NCBI GenBank assembly: GCA_947454285.1
Contig: CANGJO010000035.1
Location: forward strand, 1-8,965
DNA length: 8,965 bases
Origin: Microbacteriaceae bacterium
GTDB taxonomy: Bacteria; Actinomycetota; Actinomycetes; Actinomycetales; Microbacteriaceae
Direction: 5' to 3'
Shown one piece after another: positions 1 to 6,913 of the stretch (the stretch's first letter is position 1; the number at the start of each line of letters is the position of its first letter). A program made the position numbers and the translations under genes. The notes under the pieces are model-generated. The model was not told the DNA's origin and did no database searches. It saw only the letters and a list, made by a program, of their open reading frames with translations.

Positions 1-1082
1 GCCAACAAGGTGAGCTTGTAGGTTCCGGCGATGCATCCCGACGCGGTCACTAAATAACTTGTGCCGGTTCCGCTAACTGCAACGGTGCTGCAGGTTGCGG
101 TTGAGCCGGTGGTCACAAAATCGGTGTTGGTAAGTCCAGTGACCGATTCGTTGAACACCACGTTGTAAGAAATTGAAGTTGAGTTGGTCAGGGTTGAGCC
201 AGGTGTGAATGTGGTCACCGATGGTGGCATCACGTAGCTGATAACTGCCACGCCTGCGCCTGAACGGTATCCAGATGTGTGCACAACCGATGTTGTTAGC
301 GTTGGGCTGTTGTATGACGAACCACCACCGCCACCACCGCCGTTGGTGCAACATGAATCGGTGTCTGCGCCACCGCCACCACCGCCGTAGTAGCCACCGC
401 CTCCGCCGCCGCCACCTGCGGTTGAGCTAGTGCCACCGGTTCCGCCAACGCCCAGACCTCCGCTGGTTCCCCAGGTTCCGCCGTTTGGTGAGCCTCCGCT
501 TCCGCCGCCAGACTGCGTTGCTCCGGCACCGCCGCCGCCTTGACCGCTGGTTCCGTTAGTTCCGGTAAGTCCACCCGCGGCACCACCTGGTCCACCTGAC
601 AAACCTCCGGTACCGCCACCACCACCGGCAACCACAATGCGGTCGGCAAGTGCGGTGGTCGAACGAATATCGGTTGCTCCACCACCAGAGCCTTCGTCGC
701 CACGGTTTCCGCCAGCAGCACCGCCGCCGTTGTAACCGCCGGCCGCACCCGCACCGGTAAGGCCCGCGCCGCCAACGTAAATGTAGATCGATGCCGGTGT
801 GCTGACGAATGAGCCCTGAACGCGCCCGCCAAGTCCGCCGGTGCGTCCGCCCTGCGCGCCCATCAGATCAAACGAGATATTCCTGGCACCGATAGGCGGC
901 GACCACAGGTAGTAATCGCCGGTGGCATCAAAGGTGAGGGTGCATGTGGTTCCAACGCACACGGGGGTTGGATTACTGATGACTGCGCGAACCGATTGTG
1001 CAAACAATCCCCCGAACAGCACAGCAAGGATTCCTGCGATCGAGATTAGCTTCGACCAACGCTGTGTGTTTTTCTTGTGCAT
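1..1082 (-). CDS. Secreted glycine-rich protein with Ig-like domain (3' end cut by window)
   Basis: The frame is open from an ATG at 1082 to the window edge, 360 codons with no stop, so the C-terminus is missing. Residues 1-33 look like a Sec signal peptide: basic start (HKKNTQRWSK), hydrophobic LISIAGILAVLFGGLF, and possible cleavage after A28 or A33. Residues about 48-283 resemble the glycine-rich domain of the ALK/LTK-like type (Pfam Gly_rich): an opening beta segment ending in DLMGAQGG, long Gly runs, and a closing GGGGGGSSY. Residues about 284-360 (TNSTSISYNVVFNESVTGL, then TNTDFV) resemble a bacterial Ig-like domain. Possible disulfide pairs are C42/C47 and C331/C350, and there is an adjacent pair C244-C245. 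The start is the first ATG and gives a proper signal peptide, but the 16 bases before it are almost all pyrimidine, with no usable Shine-Dalgarno site. By inference it is an exported or surface-attached structural or adhesive protein. The real function is unknown, and any anchor or sorting signal lies outside the window. Confidence 0.85.
   Translation of the reverse strand, partial: MHKKNTQRWSKLISIAGILAVLFGGLFAQSVRAVISNPTPVCVGTTCTLTFDATGDYYLWSPPIGARNISFDLMGAQGGRTGGLGGRVQGSFVSTPASIYIYVGGAGLTGAGAAGGYNGGGAAGGNRGDEGSGGGATDIRSTTALADRIVVAGGGGGTGGLSGGPGGAAGGLTGTNGTSGQGGGGAGATQSGGGSGGSPNGGTWGTSGGLGVGGTGGTSSTAGGGGGGGGYYGGGGGGADTDSCCTNGGGGGGGSSYNSPTLTTSVVHTSGYRSGAGVAVISYVMPPSVTTFTPGSTLTNSTSISYNVVFNESVTGLTNTDFVTTGSTATCSTVAVSGTGTSYLVTASGCIAGTYKLTLL
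321..660 (-). repeat. GGN-codon low-complexity tract
   Basis: This stretch is dense in CCGCC/CCACC on the plus strand, which is read as glycine codons (mostly GGC, GGT and GGA) on the minus strand. The densest parts are about 321-342 and 371-418. It encodes the core of the glycine-rich domain, with Ser, Thr and Ala interspersed and occasional Tyr and Asn. There is no fixed repeat unit. Such tracts are prone to slippage and to misassembly, but the frame stays open across it here. Confidence 0.7.
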
Positions 1083-1085
1083 GAG

Positions 1086-1125
1086 AAAAAGCAAATAACT
1101 CCGACAAGTAACTTGTCGGAGTTAT
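1086..1125 (-). terminator. Rho-independent terminator after icd
   Basis: The arms 1095-1109 (ATAACTCCGACAAGT) and 1111-1125 (ACTTGTCGGAGTTAT) are exact reverse complements, 15 bp each around a single central base. On the minus strand the stem is followed by TTGCTTTTT (1094-1086), a T-rich tail. On the plus strand no T tract follows. This fits an intrinsic terminator for icd, whose stop codon ends 40 bases upstream of the palindrome. The start codon of the next gene lies only 12 bases past the stem, so the palindrome could also act as an operator or a leader hairpin for that gene. Confidence 0.75.
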
Positions 1126-1130
1126 CCACA
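1122..1130 (+). promoter_or_regulatory. DnaA-box-like sequence TTATCCACA
   Basis: TTATCCACA is an exact match to the DnaA box consensus TTATNCACA. Its first four bases overlap the right arm of the terminator palindrome. It lies in the icd to glycine-rich-gene gap, and no dnaA, dnaN or other origin gene is visible nearby, so function is not established. Confidence 0.4.
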
Positions 1131-1148
1131 AAGCCCGAAGGCTAGAAG

Positions 1149-1157
1149 TTATGCACA
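1149..1157 (+). promoter_or_regulatory. DnaA-box-like sequence TTATGCACA
   Basis: TTATGCACA is a second exact match to TTATNCACA, in the same orientation as the box at 1122 and 27 bases from it, just downstream of the icd stop codon. Its GCACA also forms a short inverted repeat with TGTGC at 1161-1165. A paired arrangement is more suggestive than one site, but binding is only inferred. Confidence 0.4.
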
Positions 1158-1165
1158 GATTGTGC

Positions 1166-2380
1166 TTAGGCCATGCGAGCCTGAAGGTTCTCTGCTAGTG
1201 ATGCTAGGAACTCGTCGGTGGTCTGGTAAGCCTGATCCTTGCCAACAAGTGCAGCTAGGTCCTTGGTCATCTTGCCTGACTCAACGGTCTTGATGATTAC
1301 ATCTTCAAGGGTCTCAGCAAACTGACGAACCTCTGGAGTGCCATCAATCTCGGCACGTGCAATTAGCGCACGAGTCCAAGCAAAGATAGATGCGATTGGG
1401 TTGGTAGAAGTCTTCTTGCCAGCCTGCCAGTCGCGGTAGTGACGAGTCACGGTGCCGTGTGCAGCTTCAGCAAGAGTTGTCTTACCGTCTGGAGTAGTTA
1501 GCACTGATGTCATTAGACCAAGTGAACCAAAGCCCTGTGCAACGGTGTCTGACTGAACGTCACCGTCGTAGTTCTTACAAGCCCAAACGTAGCCACCCTC
1601 CCACTTAAGAGCAGCGGCAACCATGTCGTCGATCAATCGGTGTTCGTAAGTAATGCTGGCAGCTTTGAAGCGGTCAGCGTACTCTGCGTCGAAAACTTCC
1701 TGGAACGCGTCCTTGAATGCTCCATCGTAGGCCTTCAAGATTGTGTTCTTGGTTGAAAGGTAAACCGGGTAGTTGCGTGACAAACCGTAGTTGAATGATG
1801 CACGAGCAAAGTCGCGAATCGAATCCATGTAGTTGTACATACCCATTGCAACGCCGCCACCCTCAGGGTAGTCAGCAACAACCTGAGTAACAGGTTCTCC
1901 GTTTTCTGGAGTCCAAGTAATAGTTACCTGACCCTTTCCTGGAACCTTGAAGTCGGTTGCCTTGTACTGGTCACCGTGTGCGTGACGGCCAATGATGATT
2001 GGCTTGGTCCAGCCAGGTACTAGTCGTGGAACGTTTGAAATGATGATTGGTTCACGGAACACAACACCATCAAGGATGTTTCGGATAGTTCCGTTCGGAG
2101 ACTTCCACATCTTCTTCAGTTTGAACTCTTCAACGCGAGCTTCGTCAGGAGTGATAGTTGCACACTTCACACCAACGCCGTGCTTCTTGATTGCGTGAGC
2201 TGCATCAATGGTCACCTGGTCGTCAGTTGCATCACGGTTCTCAACTGATAGGTCGTAGTACTCAAGGTCTACATCTAGGAACGGGTTGATCAAATTGACT
2301 TTGATGTTCTGCCAGATGATTCTGGTCATTTCGTCGCCGTCTAGTTCAACGACCTTGCCAACTACCTTGATTTTTGCCAT
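1166..2380 (-). CDS. icd: NADP-dependent isocitrate dehydrogenase
   Basis: This enzyme oxidatively decarboxylates isocitrate to 2-oxoglutarate, giving NADPH, in the cytosolic TCA cycle. The product is 404 residues, the size of the dimeric class shared with eukaryotic cytosolic IDH, and unlike the large monomeric bacterial IDH. Visible motifs are SPNGTIRN (94-101; S94, N96 and R100 bind substrate), R109 in VVFREP, GRHAHGDQY (R132, Y139), K211 in STKNT, the metal-binding aspartates of DDMV and YDGDVQSD (D251, D274, D278), and the NADP-binding HGTVTRH (308-314). R132 falls at the same number as in human IDH1. An upstream in-frame ATG at 2422 exists, but MAKIKVVGKVVELDGDEMTR is the standard N-terminus, and the ATG at 2380 has AGGAG six bases before it. 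The gene follows purH by 60 bases and is closed by the palindrome at 1095-1125. It could be transcribed by read-through or from its own promoter. Confidence 0.97.
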   Translation of the reverse strand: MAKIKVVGKVVELDGDEMTRIIWQNIKVNLINPFLDVDLEYYDLSVENRDATDDQVTIDAAHAIKKHGVGVKCATITPDEARVEEFKLKKMWKSPNGTIRNILDGVVFREPIIISNVPRLVPGWTKPIIIGRHAHGDQYKATDFKVPGKGQVTITWTPENGEPVTQVVADYPEGGGVAMGMYNYMDSIRDFARASFNYGLSRNYPVYLSTKNTILKAYDGAFKDAFQEVFDAEYADRFKAASITYEHRLIDDMVAAALKWEGGYVWACKNYDGDVQSDTVAQGFGSLGLMTSVLTTPDGKTTLAEAAHGTVTRHYRDWQAGKKTSTNPIASIFAWTRALIARAEIDGTPEVRQFAETLEDVIIKTVESGKMTKDLAALVGKDQAYQTTDEFLASLAENLQARMA

Positions 2381-2386
2381 GTGGCA

Positions 2387-2391
2387 CTCCT
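2387..2391 (-). promoter_or_regulatory. icd ribosome binding site AGGAG
   Basis: AGGAG sits six bases before the ATG at 2380. It decides the icd start against the upstream in-frame ATG at 2422, which would add 14 atypical residues. Confidence 0.8.
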
Positions 2392-2431
2392 GTATTTCTG
2401 AGAACTGGGGCTGAACGCCCAAACTCCCTCT

Positions 2432-2437
2432 AGCCTA
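2432..2437 (-). promoter_or_regulatory. Possible -10 element of an icd promoter
   Basis: On the minus strand TAGGCT fits an actinobacterial TANNNT -10 element. It lies between the purH stop codon and icd and would give a leader of roughly 45 bases. I see no convincing -35 hexamer at the right distance, so icd may rely on read-through from purH. Confidence 0.25.
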
Positions 2438-2440
2438 CCG

Positions 2441-4093
2441 TTAGTGGAAAAAGTGGCGCTCTCCCGTGAAGTACATGGTGATTCCGGCAGCCTCGGCAGC
2501 GGCAATTACCTCTTCATCACGGACTGAGCCACCAGGCTGAACCACTGCGCGAACACCAGCATCAATCAGGATCTGCAGACCATCTGCAAATGGGAAGAAT
2601 GCGTCGGATGCGGCAACCGATCCCTTGGCGCGCGACTCGGCACGCTCAACTGCAAGCTTGCAAGAATCAACGCGGTTTACCTGGCCCATGCCAACACCTA
2701 CCGATGCACCCTCTCGAGCCAAGAGGATTCCGTTTGACTTCACCGCACGGCATGCACGCCAAGCGAACTCAAGTTCCTTCATGGTGTCTGAGTCAGCCTT
2801 GCGACCGGTAACCAGCTTCCAACCACTTGAGTTGAACTGAGAGAACTCATCGGTTTCTTGAACCAGCACACCACCAGAGATCTGTTTGTATTCAAGTGCC
2901 TCGCGTGAGTAGTTGGCTGGCAACTCTAGAACGCGCAGGTTTTTCTTCTCTAGCAAAATCGAGAGCGCCTCAATCTCGTAAGACGGAGCAATGATTACCT
3001 CAGTAAAGATGCTAGCAACCTGCTTGGCCATGGTCACGGTAACCGGACGGTTGGTGGCAATCACGCCTCCGAATGCAGAAACCGGGTCACACATGTGCGC
3101 CTTGGCGTGAGCATCGGCAATAACGTCTGCTGTTGAAGCATCACCAATTGCAATTCCGCATGGGTTTGCGTGCTTGATGATTGCCACAGCTGGCTCGTTG
3201 AAGTCGTATGCGGCACGAAGCGCGGCATCGGCATCAACGTAGTTGTTGTAAGACATTTCTTTGCCACCAAACTGGCGAGCCTGGGCAATGCCGGCAACTG
3301 CGTTTTCACCAACTGAACGATAAAGCGCTGCAGCCTGGTGAGAGTTCTCGCCATAGCGAAGCACGTTAGCAAGTTGCGCGTCTACCTTGAAGCTTGAGCC
3401 AAAACCAGGGTTGGCATTTTCAATGTCACCCTTCTGCCCTGCCGCGCGCTTCCAGTCACCTTCAAGTTCGGCAGCAAACCAGTTGGCCACTGCAGAGTCG
3501 TATCGAGCGGTGTGTGAGAAGGCGGCGTAAGCAAGTTCGCGACGCTGAGCCAAAGTGGTTCCACCATCTTTAACCGCGCTGATGATTTCTGAATACTTTG
3601 CCGGGTCAACCACGATGGCAACGTTGGCGTGGTTCTTTGCCGACGCACGAACCATTGCTGGTCCACCAATATCTATCTGCTCAACTACTGCATCGCCCTT
3701 GGCGCCAGACTGAACAGTCTGCACGAATGGGTAAAGGTTTACCACTACAAGCTGGAATGCCTCGATGCCCAACTCGGCAAGCTGCTGCTCGTGCGCAATC
3801 AAACGCATGTCGGCAAGTAGGCCGCCGTGCACCTTTGGGTGCAGGGTCTTTACTCGACCATCAAGTGACTCTGGGAATCCGGTGATCTGCGAGACCTCGG
3901 TAACCGCAATACCGGCATCCTTCAACGCAGCAAAGGTTCCACCCGTTGAAACGATGTCGATGCCAGCGGCGGCAAGCTCCTTGGCCAAATCAAGCAGACC
4001 AGTCTTGTCAGAAACTGAGAGAAGTGCGCGCTTGATTTCAACGCGATCGCGGTGACGGTAGTCAGCTGGCTTGTGGTCGTTGTGTGCGGCCAT
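2441..4093 (-). CDS. purH: Bifunctional AICAR transformylase / IMP cyclohydrolase
   Basis: PurH carries out the last two steps of de novo purine synthesis: it formylates AICAR with 10-formyl-tetrahydrofolate to FAICAR, then closes the ring to IMP. The 550-residue product has both domains. The N-terminal MGS-like cyclohydrolase domain (about 20-210) shows LLSVSDKTGL, STGGT, and FPESLDGRVKTLHPKVHGG (73-91). The C-terminal transformylase domain shows RYGENSHQ (246-253), IIKHANPCG with the catalytic pair K307-H308, DPVSAFGG (336-343), GQVNRVDS (470-477), SDAFFPFADG, and the closing FTGERHFFH. The usual Pro in YGENPHQ is Ser here (S251), while Asn and His are kept. About 18 residues precede the conserved core, a short polar leader. 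The start is the ATG at 4093, seven bases after AGGGG, which overlaps the purN stop codon. Only 12 bases separate it from purN, so the two are almost certainly co-transcribed and probably translationally coupled. Confidence 0.97.
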   Translation of the reverse strand: MAAHNDHKPADYRHRDRVEIKRALLSVSDKTGLLDLAKELAAAGIDIVSTGGTFAALKDAGIAVTEVSQITGFPESLDGRVKTLHPKVHGGLLADMRLIAHEQQLAELGIEAFQLVVVNLYPFVQTVQSGAKGDAVVEQIDIGGPAMVRASAKNHANVAIVVDPAKYSEIISAVKDGGTTLAQRRELAYAAFSHTARYDSAVANWFAAELEGDWKRAAGQKGDIENANPGFGSSFKVDAQLANVLRYGENSHQAAALYRSVGENAVAGIAQARQFGGKEMSYNNYVDADAALRAAYDFNEPAVAIIKHANPCGIAIGDASTADVIADAHAKAHMCDPVSAFGGVIATNRPVTVTMAKQVASIFTEVIIAPSYEIEALSILLEKKNLRVLELPANYSREALEYKQISGGVLVQETDEFSQFNSSGWKLVTGRKADSDTMKELEFAWRACRAVKSNGILLAREGASVGVGMGQVNRVDSCKLAVERAESRAKGSVAASDAFFPFADGLQILIDAGVRAVVQPGGSVRDEEVIAAAEAAGITMYFTGERHFFH

Positions 4094-4100
4094 GATTAAG

Positions 4101-4105
4101 CCCCT
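4101..4105 (-). promoter_or_regulatory. purH ribosome binding site next to purN stop
   Basis: On the minus strand the purN stop runs straight into the site as TAAAGGGG, then seven bases to the purH ATG. Ribosomes ending on purN would cover this site, which suggests translational coupling of the two purine genes. Confidence 0.7.
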
Positions 4106-4696
4106 TTATTTGGCTAGTGATGGAAGGTGGATTTTCTTGGTGGCAATGTCTTTCACGGTTGCGACCAACAGTTCGCGCTCAACAACTTTGATGCGCTCGT
4201 GCAGGTCGTACTCGCTATCTTCTGCCAAGACCGGCACGCTTGCCTGAGCAATGTGCGGTCCGGTGTCAACACCTTCGTCGACAACGTGAATGGTCACCCC
4301 GGTAACCGATGCCTTGGCATTCAAAGCATCACGCACTGCGTGACCACCTGGGAATGCTGGCAAAAGTGAAGGGTGAGTGTTAATTAAGTTTGGGCTTAGA
4401 GCAGAAACAAAGTTAGCTGGAAGAATTCGCATGAAACCTGCAAGCACAACTAGGTCTGGCTTGAAGTGATTGATGTTGGCCAACAAAACCTCGGCCCACT
4501 TTTCGCGCGAATCAAAAGCTGAAGGCGAAACCACAAAAGTTGGAATTCCGTAGTGCTCTGCGTGAGCCAGGCCATCTGCTGGATTGTCGGATCCTACGGC
4601 CACAACTTTGGCACCAAAAAGTGGATTATCGGTTGCATCTAACAGGGCCTTCAGGTTTGAACCTGACCCTGAGATGAGCACAACGACCGACAGCAT
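4106..4696 (-). CDS. purN: Phosphoribosylglycinamide formyltransferase
   Basis: PurN transfers a formyl group from 10-formyl-tetrahydrofolate to GAR, giving FGAR, the third step of purine synthesis. The product is 196 residues, normal for the family. Residues 10-15 (GSGSNL) form the phosphate-binding loop for GAR. The catalytic triad N106, H108 and D144 lies in LINTHPSLLP and VVDEGVDTGP, with the same numbers as in E. coli PurN. LAGFMRILP (85-93) is the folate-side motif. The start ATG at 4696 places the beta strand LSVVVLISG directly before the loop, as expected. Its Shine-Dalgarno is weak (GGA three bases before the ATG). It lies 21 bases after the PerM-like gene and 12 before purH, which also uses 10-formyl-tetrahydrofolate. 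This purN-purH pairing behind perM is the same as in mycobacteria. Confidence 0.97.
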   Translation of the reverse strand: MLSVVVLISGSGSNLKALLDATDNPLFGAKVVAVGSDNPADGLAHAEHYGIPTFVVSPSAFDSREKWAEVLLANINHFKPDLVVLAGFMRILPANFVSALSPNLINTHPSLLPAFPGGHAVRDALNAKASVTGVTIHVVDEGVDTGPHIAQASVPVLAEDSEYDLHERIKVVERELLVATVKDIATKKIHLPSLAK

Positions 4697-4717
4697 TAGT
4701 CCAGTTTATCGGTGCTG

Positions 4718-5974
4718 TTATGAGCGCTGTGCGAGCGGGTGATCCGGCGCATCAGGTCGTGCGCTGAAGAACGCGGCCAAGATTGAAACCACCGCAACCT
4801 CAACGAATAGCACGCCCGCGGCAAGCAGTGGATTAACCCCGATGCTCTGCAAGCGCCCAGGGCCAACCCCGCCAGAGGCAAGAAGCGCAAGGATGCCGAA
4901 TTCAACAGAGGCAACCACAGCGATGGAAAGACCAAGCGTGATGGCCGCACTCCAAGCAGAGGCAAATTCAAAACGAATTTCGTCTGCGTGACGACGAATC
5001 AAAATAGTGGCAACGAATGCGCCAACCAGCGGCACCAAGATCGCAATCATTCCAAAGCTCAGCTCACCAATTGGAAGTGCAGATGTAATCGGCAACGCAG
5101 GCAGTGGACCAACGGCGGTTGCCACCGGAGAAATAAGCGAGCCCGCTCCGATCTGGAAACCAACACCCGTAAACCAACTGGCACCAAACACCACCAGGTT
5201 CGGCAGAATCGCCATCTGCCCCGCGGTAATCATCACGCCACCAAGGAAGCTAACCTGCAGACCCTCGTAAAGACGAATCACCTGAATCCAGTTCGCGGCC
5301 ATCATGATCGCTATAAACACCGATGACACAGCGAGCAGAATCACAACCACGCCGGTACCCGCACGGAATGCCGGAGCACTCACCGCACGAATTGCCCAGT
5401 GCCAGTTGTTGAACTTACGTTCTAGAAAATCGCGGACCCAAACACGTTCGGCAGGTTCTGGCAATGAAGCCGCTTCACCAAATGCTTGGCGTTTTCCGAA
5501 GAGCGATCCAACAATCACGAACAGCAGCATGAAAGCCGGCGGAAAGAAAGTTCCCTGCCAGGCAACCGGATAAACAAACTTGTTGTAGGCAACCAGGCTA
5601 AGCAGTAACGAGATGCCACCATAAACAAGTGCAGCGGCAACCCAGGCCGGCCAGAGTTCAACCGCCGTGGTAAGTCTGCGGCCCATGCGATTTGCGAAGT
5701 GCGCAATTACCAAGCTGAGTCCAAGTGGAATCATGCTCACAACAAATTGTGGGAACTGCGCTGCGCCAAAAGTTCCCGCCGGAACAACCAAGCGGGCTCC
5801 GTGCGCCATCATCCAAATGTCTGCAGATGCGCGAAAAGGCACTAGCCAATCGATGGTTGGATCATTTTCAAACAACCAGACCACGGTGAGTGGAACTAGA
5901 AGTAATCCAAGTCCAATGCCAGCGACAACTAGTGCCTCAAACGCTGCAACAAGAAAAGTGAGTCTGCGATTCAC
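4718..5974 (-). CDS. perM: PerM-like DUF6350 multi-pass membrane protein
   Basis: This is a 418-residue integral membrane protein with about nine hydrophobic helices, near residues 6-34, 76-94, 106-128, 142-160, 204-228, 243-268, 304-326, 339-366 and 380-404. A polar stretch at about 160-203 (acidic and basic, with EPAERVWVRDFLERKF) is probably a cytosolic loop. The segment 271-300, with VGFQIGAGSLISPVATAVG followed by PLPALPITSALP, matches the conserved signature I associate with DUF6350. Assignment also rests on position: in M. tuberculosis perM (Rv0955) sits between sucD and purN, as here. Mycobacterial PerM has been reported to support division and persistence through the divisome protein FtsB; transfer of that role here is inference. 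The start is GTG at 5974, with GGGGGAG nine bases upstream. Gaps of 31 bases to sucD and 21 to purN point to one operon. No catalytic motif is visible. Confidence 0.85.
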   Translation of the reverse strand: MNRRLTFLVAAFEALVVAGIGLGLLLVPLTVVWLFENDPTIDWLVPFRASADIWMMAHGARLVVPAGTFGAAQFPQFVVSMIPLGLSLVIAHFANRMGRRLTTAVELWPAWVAAALVYGGISLLLSLVAYNKFVYPVAWQGTFFPPAFMLLFVIVGSLFGKRQAFGEAASLPEPAERVWVRDFLERKFNNWHWAIRAVSAPAFRAGTGVVVILLAVSSVFIAIMMAANWIQVIRLYEGLQVSFLGGVMITAGQMAILPNLVVFGASWFTGVGFQIGAGSLISPVATAVGPLPALPITSALPIGELSFGMIAILVPLVGAFVATILIRRHADEIRFEFASAWSAAITLGLSIAVVASVEFGILALLASGGVGPGRLQSIGVNPLLAAGVLFVEVAVVSILAAFFSARPDAPDHPLAQRS

Positions 5975-5983
5975 GTAGAAACA

Positions 5984-5990
5984 CTCCCCC
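5984..5990 (-). promoter_or_regulatory. Strong RBS for the GTG-started perM
   Basis: GGGGGAG on the minus strand lies nine bases before the GTG at 5974. It supports that GTG as the true start and fills much of the 31-base gap after sucD. The short T run just after the sucD stop has no hairpin before it, so I do not call a terminator there. Confidence 0.7.
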
Positions 5991-6005
5991 TAGTTGCGAA
6001 AAATC

Positions 6006-6893
6006 TTAAAGGCTCTTGATGACTTCGCGCATTAGCGCTGCGGTCTCAGAAGGCGTCTTGCCAACCTTCACACCAACGGCCTCGAATGCTTCCTTCTTTG
6101 CCTGCGCAGTACCTGCAGAACCAGAAACGATCGCACCAGCGTGACCCATGGTCTTGCCTTCAGGAGCAGTGAAACCTGCAACGTAAGCAACAACCGGCTT
6201 GGTCACGTGCTCCTTGATGTAAGCAGCGGCCTTCTCTTCAGAGTCACCACCAATTTCACCAATCAAAACAATCGCCTTAGTCTCAGGGTCTGCCTGGAAC
6301 GCAGCAAGAGCATCGATGTGAGTGGTTCCAATAACTGGGTCTCCACCAATACCAATTGCGGTTGACATACCAATGTCACGAAGTTCGAACATCATTTGGT
6401 AGGTCAGGGTGCCTGACTTTGAAACCAACCCGATAGGGCCAGGGCCGGTGATGTCTGACGGAGTAATACCCGCGTTCGACTTTCCCGGAGAGATGATGCC
6501 TGGGCAGTTAGGGCCAATCAGACGAGTCTTCTGACCCTTGTCTACGTTGTAAGCCCATGCCCATGCTGAGTCATGCACTGGAATGCCTTCGGTGATTGCA
6601 ACCGCTAGAGGAATCTCTGCGTCAATTGCCTCAACCATTGCAGCCTTTGCGAATGCAGGCGGTACAAAGATCACCGATACGTTTGCGCCGGTTGCCTTCA
6701 TTGCCTCTGCAACAGTTCCGAATACTGGAAGCTGCTTGCCTTCAACATCAACGGTCTCGCCAGCTTTACGTGGGTTAACACCACCAACGATGTTTGATCC
6801 ACCAAGCAACATGCGGCGGGTGTGCTTCATGCCCTCAGAGCCAGTCATACCCTGAACAATGATTCGCGAATCTTCGTTTAGAAAAATAGCCAT
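6006..6893 (-). CDS. sucD: Succinyl-CoA synthetase alpha subunit
   Basis: SucD pairs with SucC to interconvert succinyl-CoA, phosphate and NDP with succinate, CoA and NTP in the TCA cycle. The alpha subunit binds CoA and carries the phosphohistidine. The 295-residue product has the N-terminal CoA-binding Rossmann domain (QGMTGSEGMKHT 14-25, GGVNPRKAG 37-45, AITEGIP 99-105), the LIGPNCPG motif (125-132), GLVSKSGTLTYQ (155-166), GIGGDPVIGT (181-190), and the active-site His at 251 in TMGHAGAIVSG. Length and all key motifs are normal. The ATG at 6893 has AAGGAA eight bases upstream. It follows sucC by 20 bases and is clearly co-transcribed with it. Confidence 0.98.
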   Translation of the reverse strand: MAIFLNEDSRIIVQGMTGSEGMKHTRRMLLGGSNIVGGVNPRKAGETVDVEGKQLPVFGTVAEAMKATGANVSVIFVPPAFAKAAMVEAIDAEIPLAVAITEGIPVHDSAWAWAYNVDKGQKTRLIGPNCPGIISPGKSNAGITPSDITGPGPIGLVSKSGTLTYQMMFELRDIGMSTAIGIGGDPVIGTTHIDALAAFQADPETKAIVLIGEIGGDSEEKAAAYIKEHVTKPVVAYVAGFTAPEGKTMGHAGAIVSGSAGTAQAKKEAFEAVGVKVGKTPSETAALMREVIKSL

Positions 6894-6913
6894 TTCTTAA
6901 TTCCTTCTAGCGC

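Noticed and set aside
296..832. 178-codon open frame on the minus strand, rich in Ala and Val
   Set aside because: It is a shifted reading of the glycine-rich gene, whose GGN codons give Ala/Val-rich, stop-free shadow frames. It has no signal peptide or domain, and the true frame explains the region.
994..1009. GATTGT-GCAA-ACAATC inverted repeat
   Set aside because: It is a six-base stem inside the signal-peptide coding region, explained by the codons. No transcriptional role is suggested.
1095..1157. A chromosomal or plasmid origin of replication
   Set aside because: There are only two exact DnaA boxes, with no AT-rich unwinding region and no dnaA, dnaN, repA or parAB gene in view. It is reported only as a possible DnaA binding locus.
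2408..2420. GGGC-TGAAC-GCCC hairpin between purH and icd as a purH terminator
   Set aside because: The stem is only about four pairs and no T tract follows on the minus strand. It is too weak to call.
5667..5978. 103-codon plus-strand frame opposite perM, and similar plus-strand frames opposite sucC, sucD and purH
   Set aside because: They lie wholly inside well-identified genes, have no recognisable domains, and are typical antisense shadows of biased codon use.
5991..6008. T run after the sucD stop as a terminator
   Set aside because: No stable hairpin precedes it, and perM follows within 31 bases with a strong ribosome site, so continued transcription is more likely.
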